Below, one piece after another: positions 30,125 through 39,959 of a stretch of 64,000 nt of DNA (within the stretch, counting starts at the first letter, position 1; each line of letters begins with the position of its first letter). Location of the stretch: assembly GCF_000025525.1 (NCBI RefSeq), contig NC_013887.1:320729-384728 (forward strand), read 5' to 3'. This DNA is from Methanocaldococcus sp. FS406-22. GTDB lineage: Archaea > AGJL01 > Methanococci > Methanococcales > Methanocaldococcaceae. Position numbers and translations under genes: made by a program. The notes beneath the pieces were generated by a model. The model made no database searches, was not told the origin of the DNA, and was given only the letters and a program-made list of their open reading frames with translations.

Positions 30125-31513
30125 ATGGAAAACATTGATAGAAATTTGCTTGAAAAATGGGATAAGGAGTATGTTTGGCATCCATACACACAGATGAAAG
30201 AGTATAGAGAATCAAAAAACTTGATTATAGAGAGAGGAGAAGGAAACTATTTAATTGACATTTATGGGAATAGATATTTAGATGCTGTTTCATCTATATG
30301 GTGTAATCTATTTGGACATAGTAGAAAGGAAATTATTGAAGCAATAAAAAATCAGGCTGATAAAATCTGCCACTCAACACTTTTAGGTTGTGGGAACGTC
30401 CCTTCTATATTATTGGCAAAAAAATTGGTAGATATAACTCCAAAGCATTTAACAAAGGTATTTTATTCAGAGGATGGAGCAGAGGCAGTTGAGATAGCTA
30501 TTAAAATTGCTTATCAATATTATGTTTTGAGAGGAGATAAAGGGAGAACTAAGTTTATCTCAGTTAAAGAGGGCTACCATGGAGATACTATTGGAACAAT
30601 GAGTGTTGGAGGTAGTGAGCTATTTCATGGAGTGTTTAAGCCCTTGTTGTTTAAGGGCTATCATGCAAATCCTCCATACTGCTATAGATGCAAATACCAC
30701 AACTTTAAAGATACTGATGAGAGAAATGAGAAAGGCTGTGATATGAGATGCTTAGATGAGATGATTAATTTGATTGAAAAACATACTGATGAAGTATTTT
30801 GCGTTATCCTTGAAGGAGGAGTTATGGGCTCTGCTGGGATGATTCCATTTCCAGATGGGTATATTGAGGGAGTGGCAAAGGCATGTAAGGAGAATGATGT
30901 AATCTTTATCCTTGATGAGGTAGCAACTGGATTTGGTAGAACTGGGAAGATGTTCTTCTGCGATAATGAGGAGCTAAAAAAATTGGAAAAGCCAGACATC
31001 CTCTGCCTTGGGAAGGGATTGACTGGGGGGTATTTGCCATTAGCGGCAACTCTAACAACTGATGAGATATATAACCAATTCTTAGGAGAGTTTGGAGAAA
31101 GTAAGCAGTTATATCATGGGCATACATACACTGGAAACCAACTTCTATGCTCTGCTGCATTAGCAACATTGGAAATTTTTGAGAAAGAAAATGTGATAGA
31201 AAATATCCAGCCAAAAATAAAGCTTTTACATGAAGAATTAAGGAAGTTAAAGGAACTTGAGCATGTTGGAGATGTTAGAGGAAGGGGCTTTATGATTGGT
31301 ATAGAGCTTGTAAAAGATAAAGAAACTAAAGAACCATATCCTTACGGTTATAAAGCTGGCTATAGGGTTGCTGAAAAATTACTTGAAAAAGGTATCTATA
31401 TGAGACCAATTGGTAATGTTGTTATCTTAGTCCCACCATTGTCAATAACGGAGGAGGAGATTATTTATCTTTGTGATTCCTTATATGATGCTATAAAAGA
31501 GGCAGATTTATAA
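30125..31513 (+). CDS. bioA: Adenosylmethionine-8-amino-7-oxononanoate aminotransferase
   Basis: The protein has 462 residues from ATG 30125, after GGGGTGA. WHPYTQMKEYRES is the BioA signature, ILDEVATGFGRTGKMFF is the PLP-binding Asp region, and LCLGKGLTGGYLPLAAT holds the PLP lysine. It transfers the amino group from S-adenosylmethionine to the BioF product. It forms a two-gene operon with bioD. With bioW, bioF, bioD and bioB the pathway from pimelate to biotin is complete in this window. Confidence 0.96.
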   Translation: MENIDRNLLEKWDKEYVWHPYTQMKEYRESKNLIIERGEGNYLIDIYGNRYLDAVSSIWCNLFGHSRKEIIEAIKNQADKICHSTLLGCGNVPSILLAKKLVDITPKHLTKVFYSEDGAEAVEIAIKIAYQYYVLRGDKGRTKFISVKEGYHGDTIGTMSVGGSELFHGVFKPLLFKGYHANPPYCYRCKYHNFKDTDERNEKGCDMRCLDEMINLIEKHTDEVFCVILEGGVMGSAGMIPFPDGYIEGVAKACKENDVIFILDEVATGFGRTGKMFFCDNEELKKLEKPDILCLGKGLTGGYLPLAATLTTDEIYNQFLGEFGESKQLYHGHTYTGNQLLCSAALATLEIFEKENVIENIQPKIKLLHEELRKLKELEHVGDVRGRGFMIGIELVKDKETKEPYPYGYKAGYRVAEKLLEKGIYMRPIGNVVILVPPLSITEEEIIYLCDSLYDAIKEADL

Positions 31514-31690
31514 AATTTTTGTGAATTCTCTTTTTTAGTCTATAATGTTTTGAATATTATTTTAGACAAATCAGTAGAATTATTATTTGTTTTTATTTGT
31601 AAAACCGTAATATTTATTAACTATTATACTCGAAATTATTATTGCGTATATCCAATTACTACAGATTTGCAAATAAATGTGGTGAATAAT

Positions 31691-34069
31691 ATGGAAGAAA
31701 ACTGGCATTACACAAACTCATTTTTAATAAACAAACATTTTATTGATATTGTTTCAAAAAATTGTGTAAGAATTGTGTGTAAAATTAATTATTTGGATAA
31801 AAAAGAAGATATTGAGAAATTACTCCATTCAATTGCTGCGACTCTTGGAGGAGTTTATATTGAAGATTATAACCCGTTAAAAAATGAATTTTCATTTTAT
31901 ATTTGGAAAAGGATATTAAACAAAAAAATAAAAGATTTAAAAAGTGAGGAGTTAGAAAAGAGAATGGAAGATTTGGGAATTAAGGATATAAAAAATAAAA
32001 CATTATTAGATTATGTAACGAAAAAATATGAAAATGAAATCAATTTTAAGATTATTAATGAAGAGAAAGTAAATTGGAATGAATTAAATTATGAAATTAA
32101 AGAGAAGATAGTCTTAGGAGCAATTAAGGCTCATCCTGCAATAAGAAAATTAATAGAGTATAAAGAAGAAGAACTTTTAGAAGATATTGGACAAAAAATA
32201 CTAACATATTTTACTATAACAGTTGAATCTGACGAAAATGAGAACTATTTTTTAGTAGTTATGCCAAAACATAGAATTATAAGTTCAGAAACTATTTATG
32301 AAATGCTAAAAAGTAATAAAATCGATATTAATAAATTGAAAAGAGATTTATTAGGGGGTAGTGTCTTTATCACTACATCAAGAAAAGGAGTAAGAAGAAA
32401 AAAAGTAAAAATTAAGAAAATTATAAGTCCTAAGGAAAGAGAATATCGGAAATATGTTGAGATTATAAATAATTACTATAAAGAAAAAGGCATACCTATC
32501 AAAGTAGGAGGGGAAGATATCCATTGCTATATACTCATTGGAGAAGAGAAAATAGATGTATACCACACTAAAAATGCCTTGTTGTACAAGGGAATTGATG
32601 AAAAAACTCAAAAGATTATTTTAGATAAAGGTAAATTTCTACATGAATTAGAAACAGCAAAACAAATTTTAAGTAAATATGGAAATCTTATTGACTTTGA
32701 CGGAGAATTTTCAAATATTCTTACGAAAGATGGATATGTAATGACACAACTTTCCACAGTTCCAAAAATAAATATAAAATTAAGAACAAAAAACGGAATT
32801 AAAACATATAACTACTTAAAATTAATGTATTTATTTGACTGGATTTTTAATAAAACATTAAATGACAGAGAGATATTTCTTCCATTAGTAATTCCACCAA
32901 TGCTGAAAGAAAAAGAAAAAATTGGTATTTATATATTCTACTCCAATATTTCAGATGTAGAGTTAAATTTCATAAAGGATATTTTTAGAAAATTGTCAAT
33001 CTTACATAAATTAGATAAAAACATTCCAAAAATTGAAATAAAATTAGAAAAAGAAATAGATTTTGAGGATTATGCTAATTCTCGTGCAATAATAACTCAA
33101 ACAGTTTTAAATAATTCAGAAGAAAAAGAACAACCATTTTTAATTTGTATCTCTCCAAAACTTCCAAATAATGAATTTGATGAATTAAAATCTCATCTTT
33201 TCTCCTATCAACAAACAACATTTCATCAATTCATGTATCCATTTAATTTGAAAAGATGTTTAAATGACGATGATTTTAAAAAACCATTTATTAATAGCAT
33301 TTTATCCCAATTCTTTCACAAAATGGGGATGTATTTATTTTCTTTTAGTGAGGAGTTGGGGGATTATGATTTTATAATTGGGTATGATATTACCAAAGAA
33401 AAAGATGAAAATGATAAAATAAAAGGCATTGGTGGTTCTGCTATAATTTATAACAGTCATGGACATGTTATTACAACTGTAACTTTTGAAGATGTCCATA
33501 CATCAAGTGAAATTGCAAGATATGAAAAATTGTTTGCAAAAGTCTATAGTGAATTGGTTCCACACTTAAACCTAAATAACAAAAGAAAAATTAAAATTCT
33601 CCTACTAAAAGATGGAAGAATATTCAAAAAGGAATTAGAAAAATTATCTCTAATATCAAAAAAGTATGGTTTTGAAATTATATACATTGATGTCAGAAAA
33701 TCTACAAAATTAAGATTCTTTGATATTAAAAGTAAAAAAGCAGTTCCTGAAGGTAAAAATGCATATACTAAATTCGGGAGGGCATATTATGTCTCATCTC
33801 ATTATTATAAAAGATTTTTAAAACAACCTATTAAAATTGTAGAAAAATACCGCATTGACGATGGAAGTTATAAGGGAGTAAAAATTGAAGAAAAAGATAT
33901 AAAACAGCTAATACTGCTGACTAAAATTAATTTCTCCCAGCTTATGCCTGATAAAATGAAACTACCAGCTCCTGTACATTATGCTCATAAACATGTAAAT
34001 GCAGTTAGAAGAGGATGGAAAGTAGATGACAAAACTATATTAAGAAATGGATGCCTACCGACAATTTAA
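31691..34069 (+). CDS. Long prokaryotic Argonaute, catalytic tetrad apparently intact
   Basis: The protein has 792 residues from ATG 31691 preceded by GGTGAATAAT; readings that start earlier have no binding site. The C-terminal half is MID-PIWI. Candidate catalytic residues are Asp566 (FIIGYDITKE), Glu600 as the glutamate finger (TVTFEDVHTS), Asp641 (ILLLKDGRIFKK) and His766 (APVHYAHKHVNAV), giving a DEDH set as in Pyrococcus Argonaute. The order N, PAZ-like, MID, PIWI fits a long pAgo. Such enzymes use short DNA or RNA guides to cut invading DNA. It lies alone between bioA and the convergent ehb operon, with no nuclease or helicase partner. Confidence 0.9.
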   Translation: MEENWHYTNSFLINKHFIDIVSKNCVRIVCKINYLDKKEDIEKLLHSIAATLGGVYIEDYNPLKNEFSFYIWKRILNKKIKDLKSEELEKRMEDLGIKDIKNKTLLDYVTKKYENEINFKIINEEKVNWNELNYEIKEKIVLGAIKAHPAIRKLIEYKEEELLEDIGQKILTYFTITVESDENENYFLVVMPKHRIISSETIYEMLKSNKIDINKLKRDLLGGSVFITTSRKGVRRKKVKIKKIISPKEREYRKYVEIINNYYKEKGIPIKVGGEDIHCYILIGEEKIDVYHTKNALLYKGIDEKTQKIILDKGKFLHELETAKQILSKYGNLIDFDGEFSNILTKDGYVMTQLSTVPKINIKLRTKNGIKTYNYLKLMYLFDWIFNKTLNDREIFLPLVIPPMLKEKEKIGIYIFYSNISDVELNFIKDIFRKLSILHKLDKNIPKIEIKLEKEIDFEDYANSRAIITQTVLNNSEEKEQPFLICISPKLPNNEFDELKSHLFSYQQTTFHQFMYPFNLKRCLNDDDFKKPFINSILSQFFHKMGMYLFSFSEELGDYDFIIGYDITKEKDENDKIKGIGGSAIIYNSHGHVITTVTFEDVHTSSEIARYEKLFAKVYSELVPHLNLNNKRKIKILLLKDGRIFKKELEKLSLISKKYGFEIIYIDVRKSTKLRFFDIKSKKAVPEGKNAYTKFGRAYYVSSHYYKRFLKQPIKIVEKYRIDDGSYKGVKIEEKDIKQLILLTKINFSQLMPDKMKLPAPVHYAHKHVNAVRRGWKVDDKTILRNGCLPTI

Positions 34070-34081
34070 AATTTTTAGGAT

Positions 34082-34576
34082 TTATTCTTTAATAATCCTT
34101 CTTAGATTGATTGAAAGCAAAGAGCTAATCTTATTAATCTGCTCTTCAGAGATTTCAACCTTTTTCTGCAACAATTTTGACACATCAACCTCTATATATT
34201 CTTCACCAACATCTCTTGGATGAATTGGAGATATTTCATTAAACACAGAAAAAACTGGGCAGAAATCATGGCAATATAAACAGTAGATGCATTTCTCTGG
34301 ATTTATCTTTGGTATTTTATCCTTAACGTAGTTTTCTGTTATTTTAACTGGTTCAATGGGAATCATCTCAATTGCCTTAGTTGGGCAAACATTAGCACAT
34401 CCTTCACATCCAATGCATAATTCTTCAATAACAGTCTTTGGAATCTTAACTTTGCCAGATAATATTGCCTCCCTCATCTCTAAGCTTGTGTATCTCTCAC
34501 TACCTAAGATAATTCTCTCTAAGTTCTCATATATCCCAGTTAAAAATATCTTTGCAAAGTTTTTCAACTCATCCAA
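34082..34576 (-). CDS. ehbL: Ehb hydrogenase 2[4Fe-4S] ferredoxin subunit
   Basis: The protein has about 164 residues. Two ferredoxin cysteine motifs are seen: CIGCEGCANVCPTKAIEM and CIYCLYCHDFCPVFSVF. The first segments are followed by charged C-terminal helices. The start is taken as TTG 34576 after GGTGATTAAA; the GTG at 34585 is part of that site. Ehb is the membrane hydrogenase that supplies low-potential electrons for carbon assimilation, and this subunit would pass electrons between the polyferredoxin and the hydrogenase module. It lies one base after the ehbK stop codon. Confidence 0.82.
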   Translation of the reverse strand: MDELKNFAKIFLTGIYENLERIILGSERYTSLEMREAILSGKVKIPKTVIEELCIGCEGCANVCPTKAIEMIPIEPVKITENYVKDKIPKINPEKCIYCLYCHDFCPVFSVFNEISPIHPRDVGEEYIEVDVSKLLQKKVEISEEQINKISSLLSINLRRIIKE

Positions 34577-34577
34577 T

Positions 34578-35981
34578 TTAATCACCGCACTTTACTTTCC
34601 ATTTCCTATGTAGATATATAGCTTTAGTTGGACAGATATTGTAGCAAGCTCCACAAAATTCACATCTCTCCTTATCAATAACTCCATAATCTATGCAGTT
34701 GTTTGGACAGACCTTGTTGCAGAGACCACACTTTATACAGAAGTCCATATCAGTTCTAATAAATGAGTTTTCTCTATCAACGATTTTTTTATAGCCAGTG
34801 GTGTTTGGAATCACATCCCTTGGGCAGTGGATAGCACACGTCTCACAAGCTATGCAATTATCAGTGAATAAAATCTCTTTGTTGCTTCTATCTATTATTA
34901 TAGCATCTCTTGGACATACATTTGAACATGTTCCACATAATATACAGTTTTCATCCCTAATCTTTTCCAACTTAACTGTAGTTATTGATATTGCTTCTTC
35001 TGGACAGTTATTTATACAAATTCCGCACAATGAGCATCCACCAACAACTCTATCATCTTTAATCCTTCTAACATCGTTAGGGCAGATTTCTACACACTTC
35101 AAACATTTCCAGCAGATATCTGGGCTATAATATAGATGCCCTTCCTCAAACCTTAAAGCCCCACTTGGGCAGTGTTCAGCACAAAGCCCACAATTTATGC
35201 AATAGCTTGTTGGTTGGGACTTTTTATCTTCTTTAACCTTAACAACCTTAAAGTTTTTAACCTTTAAAGCATCATTTGGACAAACCTCTATACATTTTAA
35301 ACAAAGAATGCACTTATTATAATCAACCTCTCCATCTTTAATGGCATCTTTTGGACAAATCTCTCCACACAAATTACAGGATGTGCATGCATCTATAGAA
35401 TCTGGAATTATTGTTTCTCTTGGGCAGAGGTAAGAGCATCTTAAGCATCCAACGCAGTTATCCCTATCAATTTTTATGGATTTTCTTTCTACTTTTTCAA
35501 CAGCCCTGCCTGATTTTTCTTCAACTCTAAACAATTTAACTTTCATAAGATTCTCTAAAACTTTTAAGTATCTCTCTGCCAATCCTTCTCTCTTTGTGTT
35601 TAACAATTCATAAGAGCTAACTCTTGCATTATAAGGGCAGACCTCAACACAGACACCACACATTGAGCAAATTCCCATTGGGAACTTTTTTCCATCTTTC
35701 TCTACGATTTTTATAATCCCAATTGGGCAGACATTGGCACAGATACCACAGCCATTACATCTCCTCCTATCTACATAGTAGCCTCCAAACTCATTTCTCT
35801 TAATTGCCTTGTTTGGGCAGTTTCTTGCACATTCTCCACAAGTTAGACAGCTAAAACTCTTATTATTTAATAAGAATATTGCATCTGTTGGGCAAGCTTC
35901 CATACACTTAGATGTTTGTGAGAAAGGGCAAGATTGACATTTCTCATCTACTCTACATTTATCTAATATGGTTATAATCAT
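34578..35981 (-). CDS. ehbK: Ehb polyferredoxin
   Basis: The protein has 467 residues from ATG 35981 (GGGGAGAGAAG upstream). It carries about a dozen CxxCxxCxxxCP motifs in tandem, for example [46 protein letters not shown] and [16 protein letters not shown]. Such polyferredoxins serve as electron wires of energy-converting hydrogenases. The position within ehb genes between small membrane subunits and ehbL supports EhbK. There is little sequence between cluster motifs, apart from a ~50-residue charged insert near residues 130-180. Confidence 0.88.
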   Translation of the reverse strand: MIITILDKCRVDEKCQSCPFSQTSKCMEACPTDAIFLLNNKSFSCLTCGECARNCPNKAIKRNEFGGYYVDRRRCNGCGICANVCPIGIIKIVEKDGKKFPMGICSMCGVCVEVCPYNARVSSYELLNTKREGLAERYLKVLENLMKVKLFRVEEKSGRAVEKVERKSIKIDRDNCVGCLRCSYLCPRETIIPDSIDACTSCNLCGEICPKDAIKDGEVDYNKCILCLKCIEVCPNDALKVKNFKVVKVKEDKKSQPTSYCINCGLCAEHCPSGALRFEEGHLYYSPDICWKCLKCVEICPNDVRRIKDDRVVGGCSLCGICINNCPEEAISITTVKLEKIRDENCILCGTCSNVCPRDAIIIDRSNKEILFTDNCIACETCAIHCPRDVIPNTTGYKKIVDRENSFIRTDMDFCIKCGLCNKVCPNNCIDYGVIDKERCEFCGACYNICPTKAIYLHRKWKVKCGD

Positions 35982-36023
35982 CTTCTCTCCCCTCAAAATC
36001 TAATTAACAAAATTTAAAAAGAA

Positions 36024-36275
36024 TTAAGGCATCTTCCCTCCGAATAATCTATTGCCAACAATTATTCCAATCACTGCAGATAAATAAGAGCAAGATAATG
36101 GTAACAAATCATAGTATGGGAATGCTTTTAAGAAATAAGCAATAACTACAGTTAAAATCAAATATCCGACAATATTTCCTATCCTATGCCTATACTTAGC
36201 TCCTATTAACACTCCAAATAAAAATGCAAGGATTGATGGATAGTAAAGATAGTTATTTAATATTGCCTCTATCAT
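36024..36275 (-). CDS. Small Ehb membrane subunit
   Basis: The protein has 83 residues with two to three membrane helices (YPSILAFLFGVLIGAKY, IVGYLILTVVIAYFL, SAVIGIIVGN). GGTGAATTAGG precedes the ATG. It corresponds in position and size to the small EhbJ-type subunit. Its role in the proton- or sodium-moving arm is inferred from context only. Confidence 0.68.
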   Translation of the reverse strand: MIEAILNNYLYYPSILAFLFGVLIGAKYRHRIGNIVGYLILTVVIAYFLKAFPYYDLLPLSCSYLSAVIGIIVGNRLFGGKMP

Positions 36276-36291
36276 CCTAATTCACCAAATT

Positions 36292-37080
36292 TTATTTTAA
36301 CTCCTCCTCTGATTTGCTAATTTTTTCAATAATAACTTTTTCACAAGACAATAAGAAAGCAGCTGTTGATAACCCAGCTAAAACCTTTAATCCAACGACT
36401 ATGTTTAGATACGGGATAATTCCAGCAGTAACAACATCCTTTGGAGCTGGAAAGATAGTGAATCCATTAATTTCAGTGAAGTTGAATAGATAATAACCCC
36501 CAATAACCATTCCAGCAACACCCAATAGCAGATAACCTAAAGCCCCTAATGCCTCTAACTTCTCCAAAAACTTATGTTCAAACCACAATGGACTATTAGA
36601 ACCAAAGGCTATAACCGACAATATAAATGCAGCAGCAATTAAAGCCCCTCCTTGAAAACCTCCTCCAGGTGTTATATGCCCTCCTAATATAGTTATAATC
36701 CCCAAGGCAACCATTAAAACACTCATTGGAAATGCCAAAAATTTGATTATTGGTGTGTGTTCTCCCCATCTTTGGAGAGTAATATAGTCATCAGATTCTG
36801 GAGCATGAAATAATTCTTTTAAATAAGTGTTATCATACAATGACTTCCCAAACACAATCCAAGAGACCATAACAGCAACAACTAAAACCAAACACTCCCC
36901 TAAGGTATCATAAGCCCTCCAGTCAAATATAACAGCACATACATAGTTTGGAATTATATAATGCGTAAGATAAACCTCATTAACTCCAGGATTTACTTGC
37001 ATGTTTGCTAAGCTATACAATATAGATGCACCAAATACAAAGAAAGATATGGCAACAGCCAAATCTCTTTTAGAGTTCAT
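36292..37080 (-). CDS. Ehb membrane subunit, MrpB/MnhB-like (EhbH/EhbI type)
   Basis: The protein has 262 residues and about six membrane segments. The N-terminal ~90 residues resemble the region before MrpB in antiporters. The C-terminal part has GHITPGGGFQGGALIAAAFILS, the signature of the MnhB/MrpB family, followed by further helices. The two parts may represent fused EhbH and EhbI. It belongs to the ion-translocating arm of Ehb. AGGTGGT precedes the ATG. Confidence 0.78.
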   Translation of the reverse strand: MNSKRDLAVAISFFVFGASILYSLANMQVNPGVNEVYLTHYIIPNYVCAVIFDWRAYDTLGECLVLVVAVMVSWIVFGKSLYDNTYLKELFHAPESDDYITLQRWGEHTPIIKFLAFPMSVLMVALGIITILGGHITPGGGFQGGALIAAAFILSVIAFGSNSPLWFEHKFLEKLEALGALGYLLLGVAGMVIGGYYLFNFTEINGFTIFPAPKDVVTAGIIPYLNIVVGLKVLAGLSTAAFLLSCEKVIIEKISKSEEELK

Positions 37081-37081
37081 T

Positions 37082-37396
37082 TTACCACCTTGTTGTCATA
37101 TAGATGCAGAATGCCATTGCCCCTAAGAATATAGAAAGCCAAAACAATTGGTAGTTTATAGCGTTTGAATTCTCTTCCTTAAACTTAAAAATTAATGGAG
37201 ATACTGCCAAAGAAAATGCTAAGGCAGCTAAGCCAAACAAAGTCATCAAAGTTTTTCCATAAACCCTACCAATAATCAAAGCCCCAAATATAAACAACAG
37301 ATAGAGAGAGAACTCTCCAGTAAATACTGCCCCAACTGTAATACCATCCCCATGTTCTTCTTTATCCAACTTTTTTTGAAAGTCATTATAATCCAT
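37082..37396 (-). CDS. Small Ehb membrane subunit (EhbG-like)
   Basis: The protein has 104 residues from ATG 37396 after GGTGAGCTTT; the GTG three codons earlier is within the site. A hydrophilic N-terminus (DYNDFQKKLDKEEHGDG) precedes three membrane helices. It is packed between ehbF and the MrpB-like subunit with minimal spacing. I assign it to the Ehb complex by position; sequence alone gives no family. Confidence 0.65.
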   Translation of the reverse strand: MDYNDFQKKLDKEEHGDGITVGAVFTGEFSLYLLFIFGALIIGRVYGKTLMTLFGLAALAFSLAVSPLIFKFKEENSNAINYQLFWLSIFLGAMAFCIYMTTRW

Positions 37397-37410
37397 AAAG
37401 CTCACCTAAT

Positions 37411-38856
37411 TTATTTTAGGTAATAATTAACTCCTAACTCCTTTGCATAGTCCCAAAGATAGCTTGTTACAATATCTGGATAGATACCAATTATTATACA
37501 TAAAGCGGTTAATACAAACAAGCTAAAGACAGCAAGTTTAGGAACTTCCTTGTTTTGATACTCTTCCAATGTTTTTTCATCTACTGGCTTTAAGTAAATT
37601 AGATAGAATGCCTTCATCATTGACACAAATGTTCCTATACTGACAATAATCATTATAATGGCTACTTCTGGCATATTTACTTGCATAGCCGCTTGGGCAA
37701 GCATCCACTTACTCTGAAATCCGTTAAATGGTGGAATTCCACTTATCGCAAGCTTTGCACATAACACCATAAATGCTACAGAGGGCATTAAAGGCAATAA
37801 ACCTCCCAATTTATGCAGATTGCTTCCTCTCTTACAGCTTACAATATATGCCCCCAAAAACAAGGCAGATTTATATATAACGTGGTTTATAGCGTGGAAG
37901 ATACCAGCAACAATTCCTAGTGGTGTTCCTAAGGCTAAACCAGTAGCTACATATCCCCCCTGACTTATAGCGTGATATGCCAGGAGCTTTTTATAATCAC
38001 TCTGCAACAATGCCATTACAACCCCAAACACCATTGCTAAAACTCCCAAAGCAATTAAAACTGCATGAGCACTTGCAAAATAATCTAAGCCGTTAAATAG
38101 CTTTAGGATAATTAGCATCAAGCCAACTAACACAAACTTTGAGTATGTTTGTAGCATAGCGGAGATAAACCCCTTAGACCTTGCGTATAAATCAGCTTTA
38201 ACGTTGTGGAAAGGAGGGAGACCAGCTCCATAGGCTAAACCAACAATTAATAATAGCAAACCTCCATAAATCATTGGATTGTCAGTTAATAGGTAGTTTT
38301 TCATGTCTGTAATGTTTAAAGTTCCAGTTGATGCCAATAAAAAGGCTATTCCCAATAGCATTAAAGCTGCTGCAACATTACCCATTATCATATATCTTAA
38401 TCCTGCTTTGTAAGCCTCTTCAGTTCCAGATAAAAACACCAATCCAGCTTGAACAATTGAAACTATCTCAAAGAACACATACAAGTTAAAGATATCATCA
38501 GCTAAAACTATAGCTGCAATACTTGCAAATCCCATTAATGAGAGAGTAACAAACATATTATTTTTTAATTTCTCTCCCATTCCTGTGATTAAAACAAGAG
38601 AGGCAATTAAAGATAGAGTTACAATAACTGCCTGTTTTGCTGGGTTGTATAAATAGGCAATACCAGAAACCCATCCATCAACAACTCCATGCCCTCCAAA
38701 GTAGTAATACCCATACTGGCTGATAAATGGCAAAATAATCAAAATAATGGCTGTGATAAATGTTATATATTTCACAGCTTTCTCTTTTCCATGTAATAAA
38801 TTCATGATTATTGCCATGATTAATGGAAACACAATTATCATTGGTAAGTAGTTCAT
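37411..38856 (-). CDS. ehbF: Ehb proton/sodium-conducting membrane subunit (NuoN/MrpD-like)
   Basis: The protein has 481 residues and about 14 membrane helices. Family landmarks include DDIFNLYVFFEIVSI (conserved Glu), KADLYARSKGFISAMLQTYSKF (Lys in the broken helix) and LLAYHAISQGGYVATGLALG. These are the ion-channel residues of antiporter-like subunits in complex I and energy-converting hydrogenases. It would couple hydrogen-dependent ferredoxin reduction to an ion gradient. GGAGGGAGAAG precedes the ATG. Confidence 0.88.
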   Translation of the reverse strand: MNYLPMIIVFPLIMAIIMNLLHGKEKAVKYITFITAIILIILPFISQYGYYYFGGHGVVDGWVSGIAYLYNPAKQAVIVTLSLIASLVLITGMGEKLKNNMFVTLSLMGFASIAAIVLADDIFNLYVFFEIVSIVQAGLVFLSGTEEAYKAGLRYMIMGNVAAALMLLGIAFLLASTGTLNITDMKNYLLTDNPMIYGGLLLLIVGLAYGAGLPPFHNVKADLYARSKGFISAMLQTYSKFVLVGLMLIILKLFNGLDYFASAHAVLIALGVLAMVFGVVMALLQSDYKKLLAYHAISQGGYVATGLALGTPLGIVAGIFHAINHVIYKSALFLGAYIVSCKRGSNLHKLGGLLPLMPSVAFMVLCAKLAISGIPPFNGFQSKWMLAQAAMQVNMPEVAIIMIIVSIGTFVSMMKAFYLIYLKPVDEKTLEEYQNKEVPKLAVFSLFVLTALCIIIGIYPDIVTSYLWDYAKELGVNYYLK

Positions 38857-38895
38857 CTTCTCCCTCCAATATTTTAGAGAAAGTTAAATTGGATT

Positions 38896-39252
38896 TTAAT
38901 CTTCTCTTAGTATTACAGAGCTTTTGAGTGTTTTATATTTTTTATATAAGATTATAGAGACCCCAAGCATCACAGCGAGCATTGATGCCTCTATAACTAT
39001 GTTTGTTAAAACTAACGCATGAGTTAGTGGATAGGCTGACTCCTTAGCAAAAACTTCTACAGAAACACCAGGAAGTTTTATTGGAATTGTTCCTCCATTG
39101 TAACCAATAGTTATTAGGGCTAAATTAACCCCACTACCTAAAATCTCCAAAGCAATAATTTTTTTCAAAACATTGTCAACAAAAAATACCCCATACAACC
39201 CAATGACCACTAAAAGTCCAGAAGTGATGAATGATGCCATCTGAAAATCCAT
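38896..39252 (-). CDS. ehbE: Ehb membrane subunit, NuoK/MrpC-like
   Basis: The protein has 118 residues from ATG 39252, with GGTGGGTAGA in front. It has three helices. FFVDNVLKKIIALEILGSGVNLALITIGY matches the NuoK/MnhC pattern including the membrane Glu, and LTHALVLTNIVIEASMLAVMLG is the typical third helix. It is the first ehb gene here. The upstream genes often found with it (ehbA-D) are not in this window; the unrelated island begins 240 bp away. Confidence 0.82.
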   Translation of the reverse strand: MDFQMASFITSGLLVVIGLYGVFFVDNVLKKIIALEILGSGVNLALITIGYNGGTIPIKLPGVSVEVFAKESAYPLTHALVLTNIVIEASMLAVMLGVSIILYKKYKTLKSSVILRED

Positions 39253-39491
39253 TCTACCCACCAATAATTTATCATTATTATTAATGACAGATTGGGATTA
39301 AAGGTATATAAATATTATGGATTATGATTCATACTCTCCTATAACATAAACCTTTTATATTTGAACTTATCAAAATTTGCTAATACATATACCTCGTTTC
39401 ATGAATATTTATGTTTATTTAACAACATTACTAAAATAAAAAGATCTGCTGATTTAGAAATCATAAAATTTTAACTCTACGGTGATGAAAT

Positions 39492-39959
39492 TTGGAGATT
39501 TTCACCAATAATGAGGAAAAATACCTATTAATCACATCATGTTCTAAAGCTAAGAAAAAATTGGATAATGTCCCGGCTATAGAATTGTATGACGGCCCTG
39601 CTTTTAAGATTATTCGTAAGTATAAACCACCAAATGTCGATGTTTTGATACTTTCTGCTAAATATGGTCTTATTGATGAAAACACCATAATAAATTATTA
39701 CGATATGGAGATGAGTAAAGAAAGAGCTATAGAACTAAAAAATGAAGTTTTTAAAAAGTTTTTTCAGTTGAAATTGGATGATTACGGAGAAATCTTCATT
39801 AATTTAGGGAAAATATACCACATTGCATTTGAAGATTGTTTAAATCATTTAGAAAATTCTACAAACGTTATTGTTGCTCAAGGAACTATCGGTATAAGAC
39901 TGAAAACTCTAAAAGAATGGATAGTCAATATTGGGAGTGGTAGCAATGGATCTAAATGA
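39492..39959 (+). CDS. DUF6884/YaaA-like protein of the DpdA island
   Basis: The protein has 155 residues beginning at TTG 39492 with GGTGATGAAAT before it. Family marks are LLITSCSKAKKKLDNVPAIE, LYDGPAFKIIRKY, and LILSAKYGLIDENT with YYDMEMS. These match the DUF6884 group, related to the YaaA/DUF328 fold, a helix-hairpin DNA-binding and possibly base-handling fold found in DNA 7-deazaguanine modification gene clusters. It is the first gene of a four-gene operon and overlaps the helicase by 14 bases. A role in base recognition or conversion of the inserted deazaguanine is inferred. Confidence 0.7.
   Translation: MEIFTNNEEKYLLITSCSKAKKKLDNVPAIELYDGPAFKIIRKYKPPNVDVLILSAKYGLIDENTIINYYDMEMSKERAIELKNEVFKKFFQLKLDDYGEIFINLGKIYHIAFEDCLNHLENSTNVIVAQGTIGIRLKTLKEWIVNIGSGSNGSK

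Noticed and set aside
31550..31690. A 47-residue extension of the Argonaute
   Set aside because: It is hydrophobic AT-rich translation without a binding site; GGTGAATAAT directly precedes the ATG at 31691.
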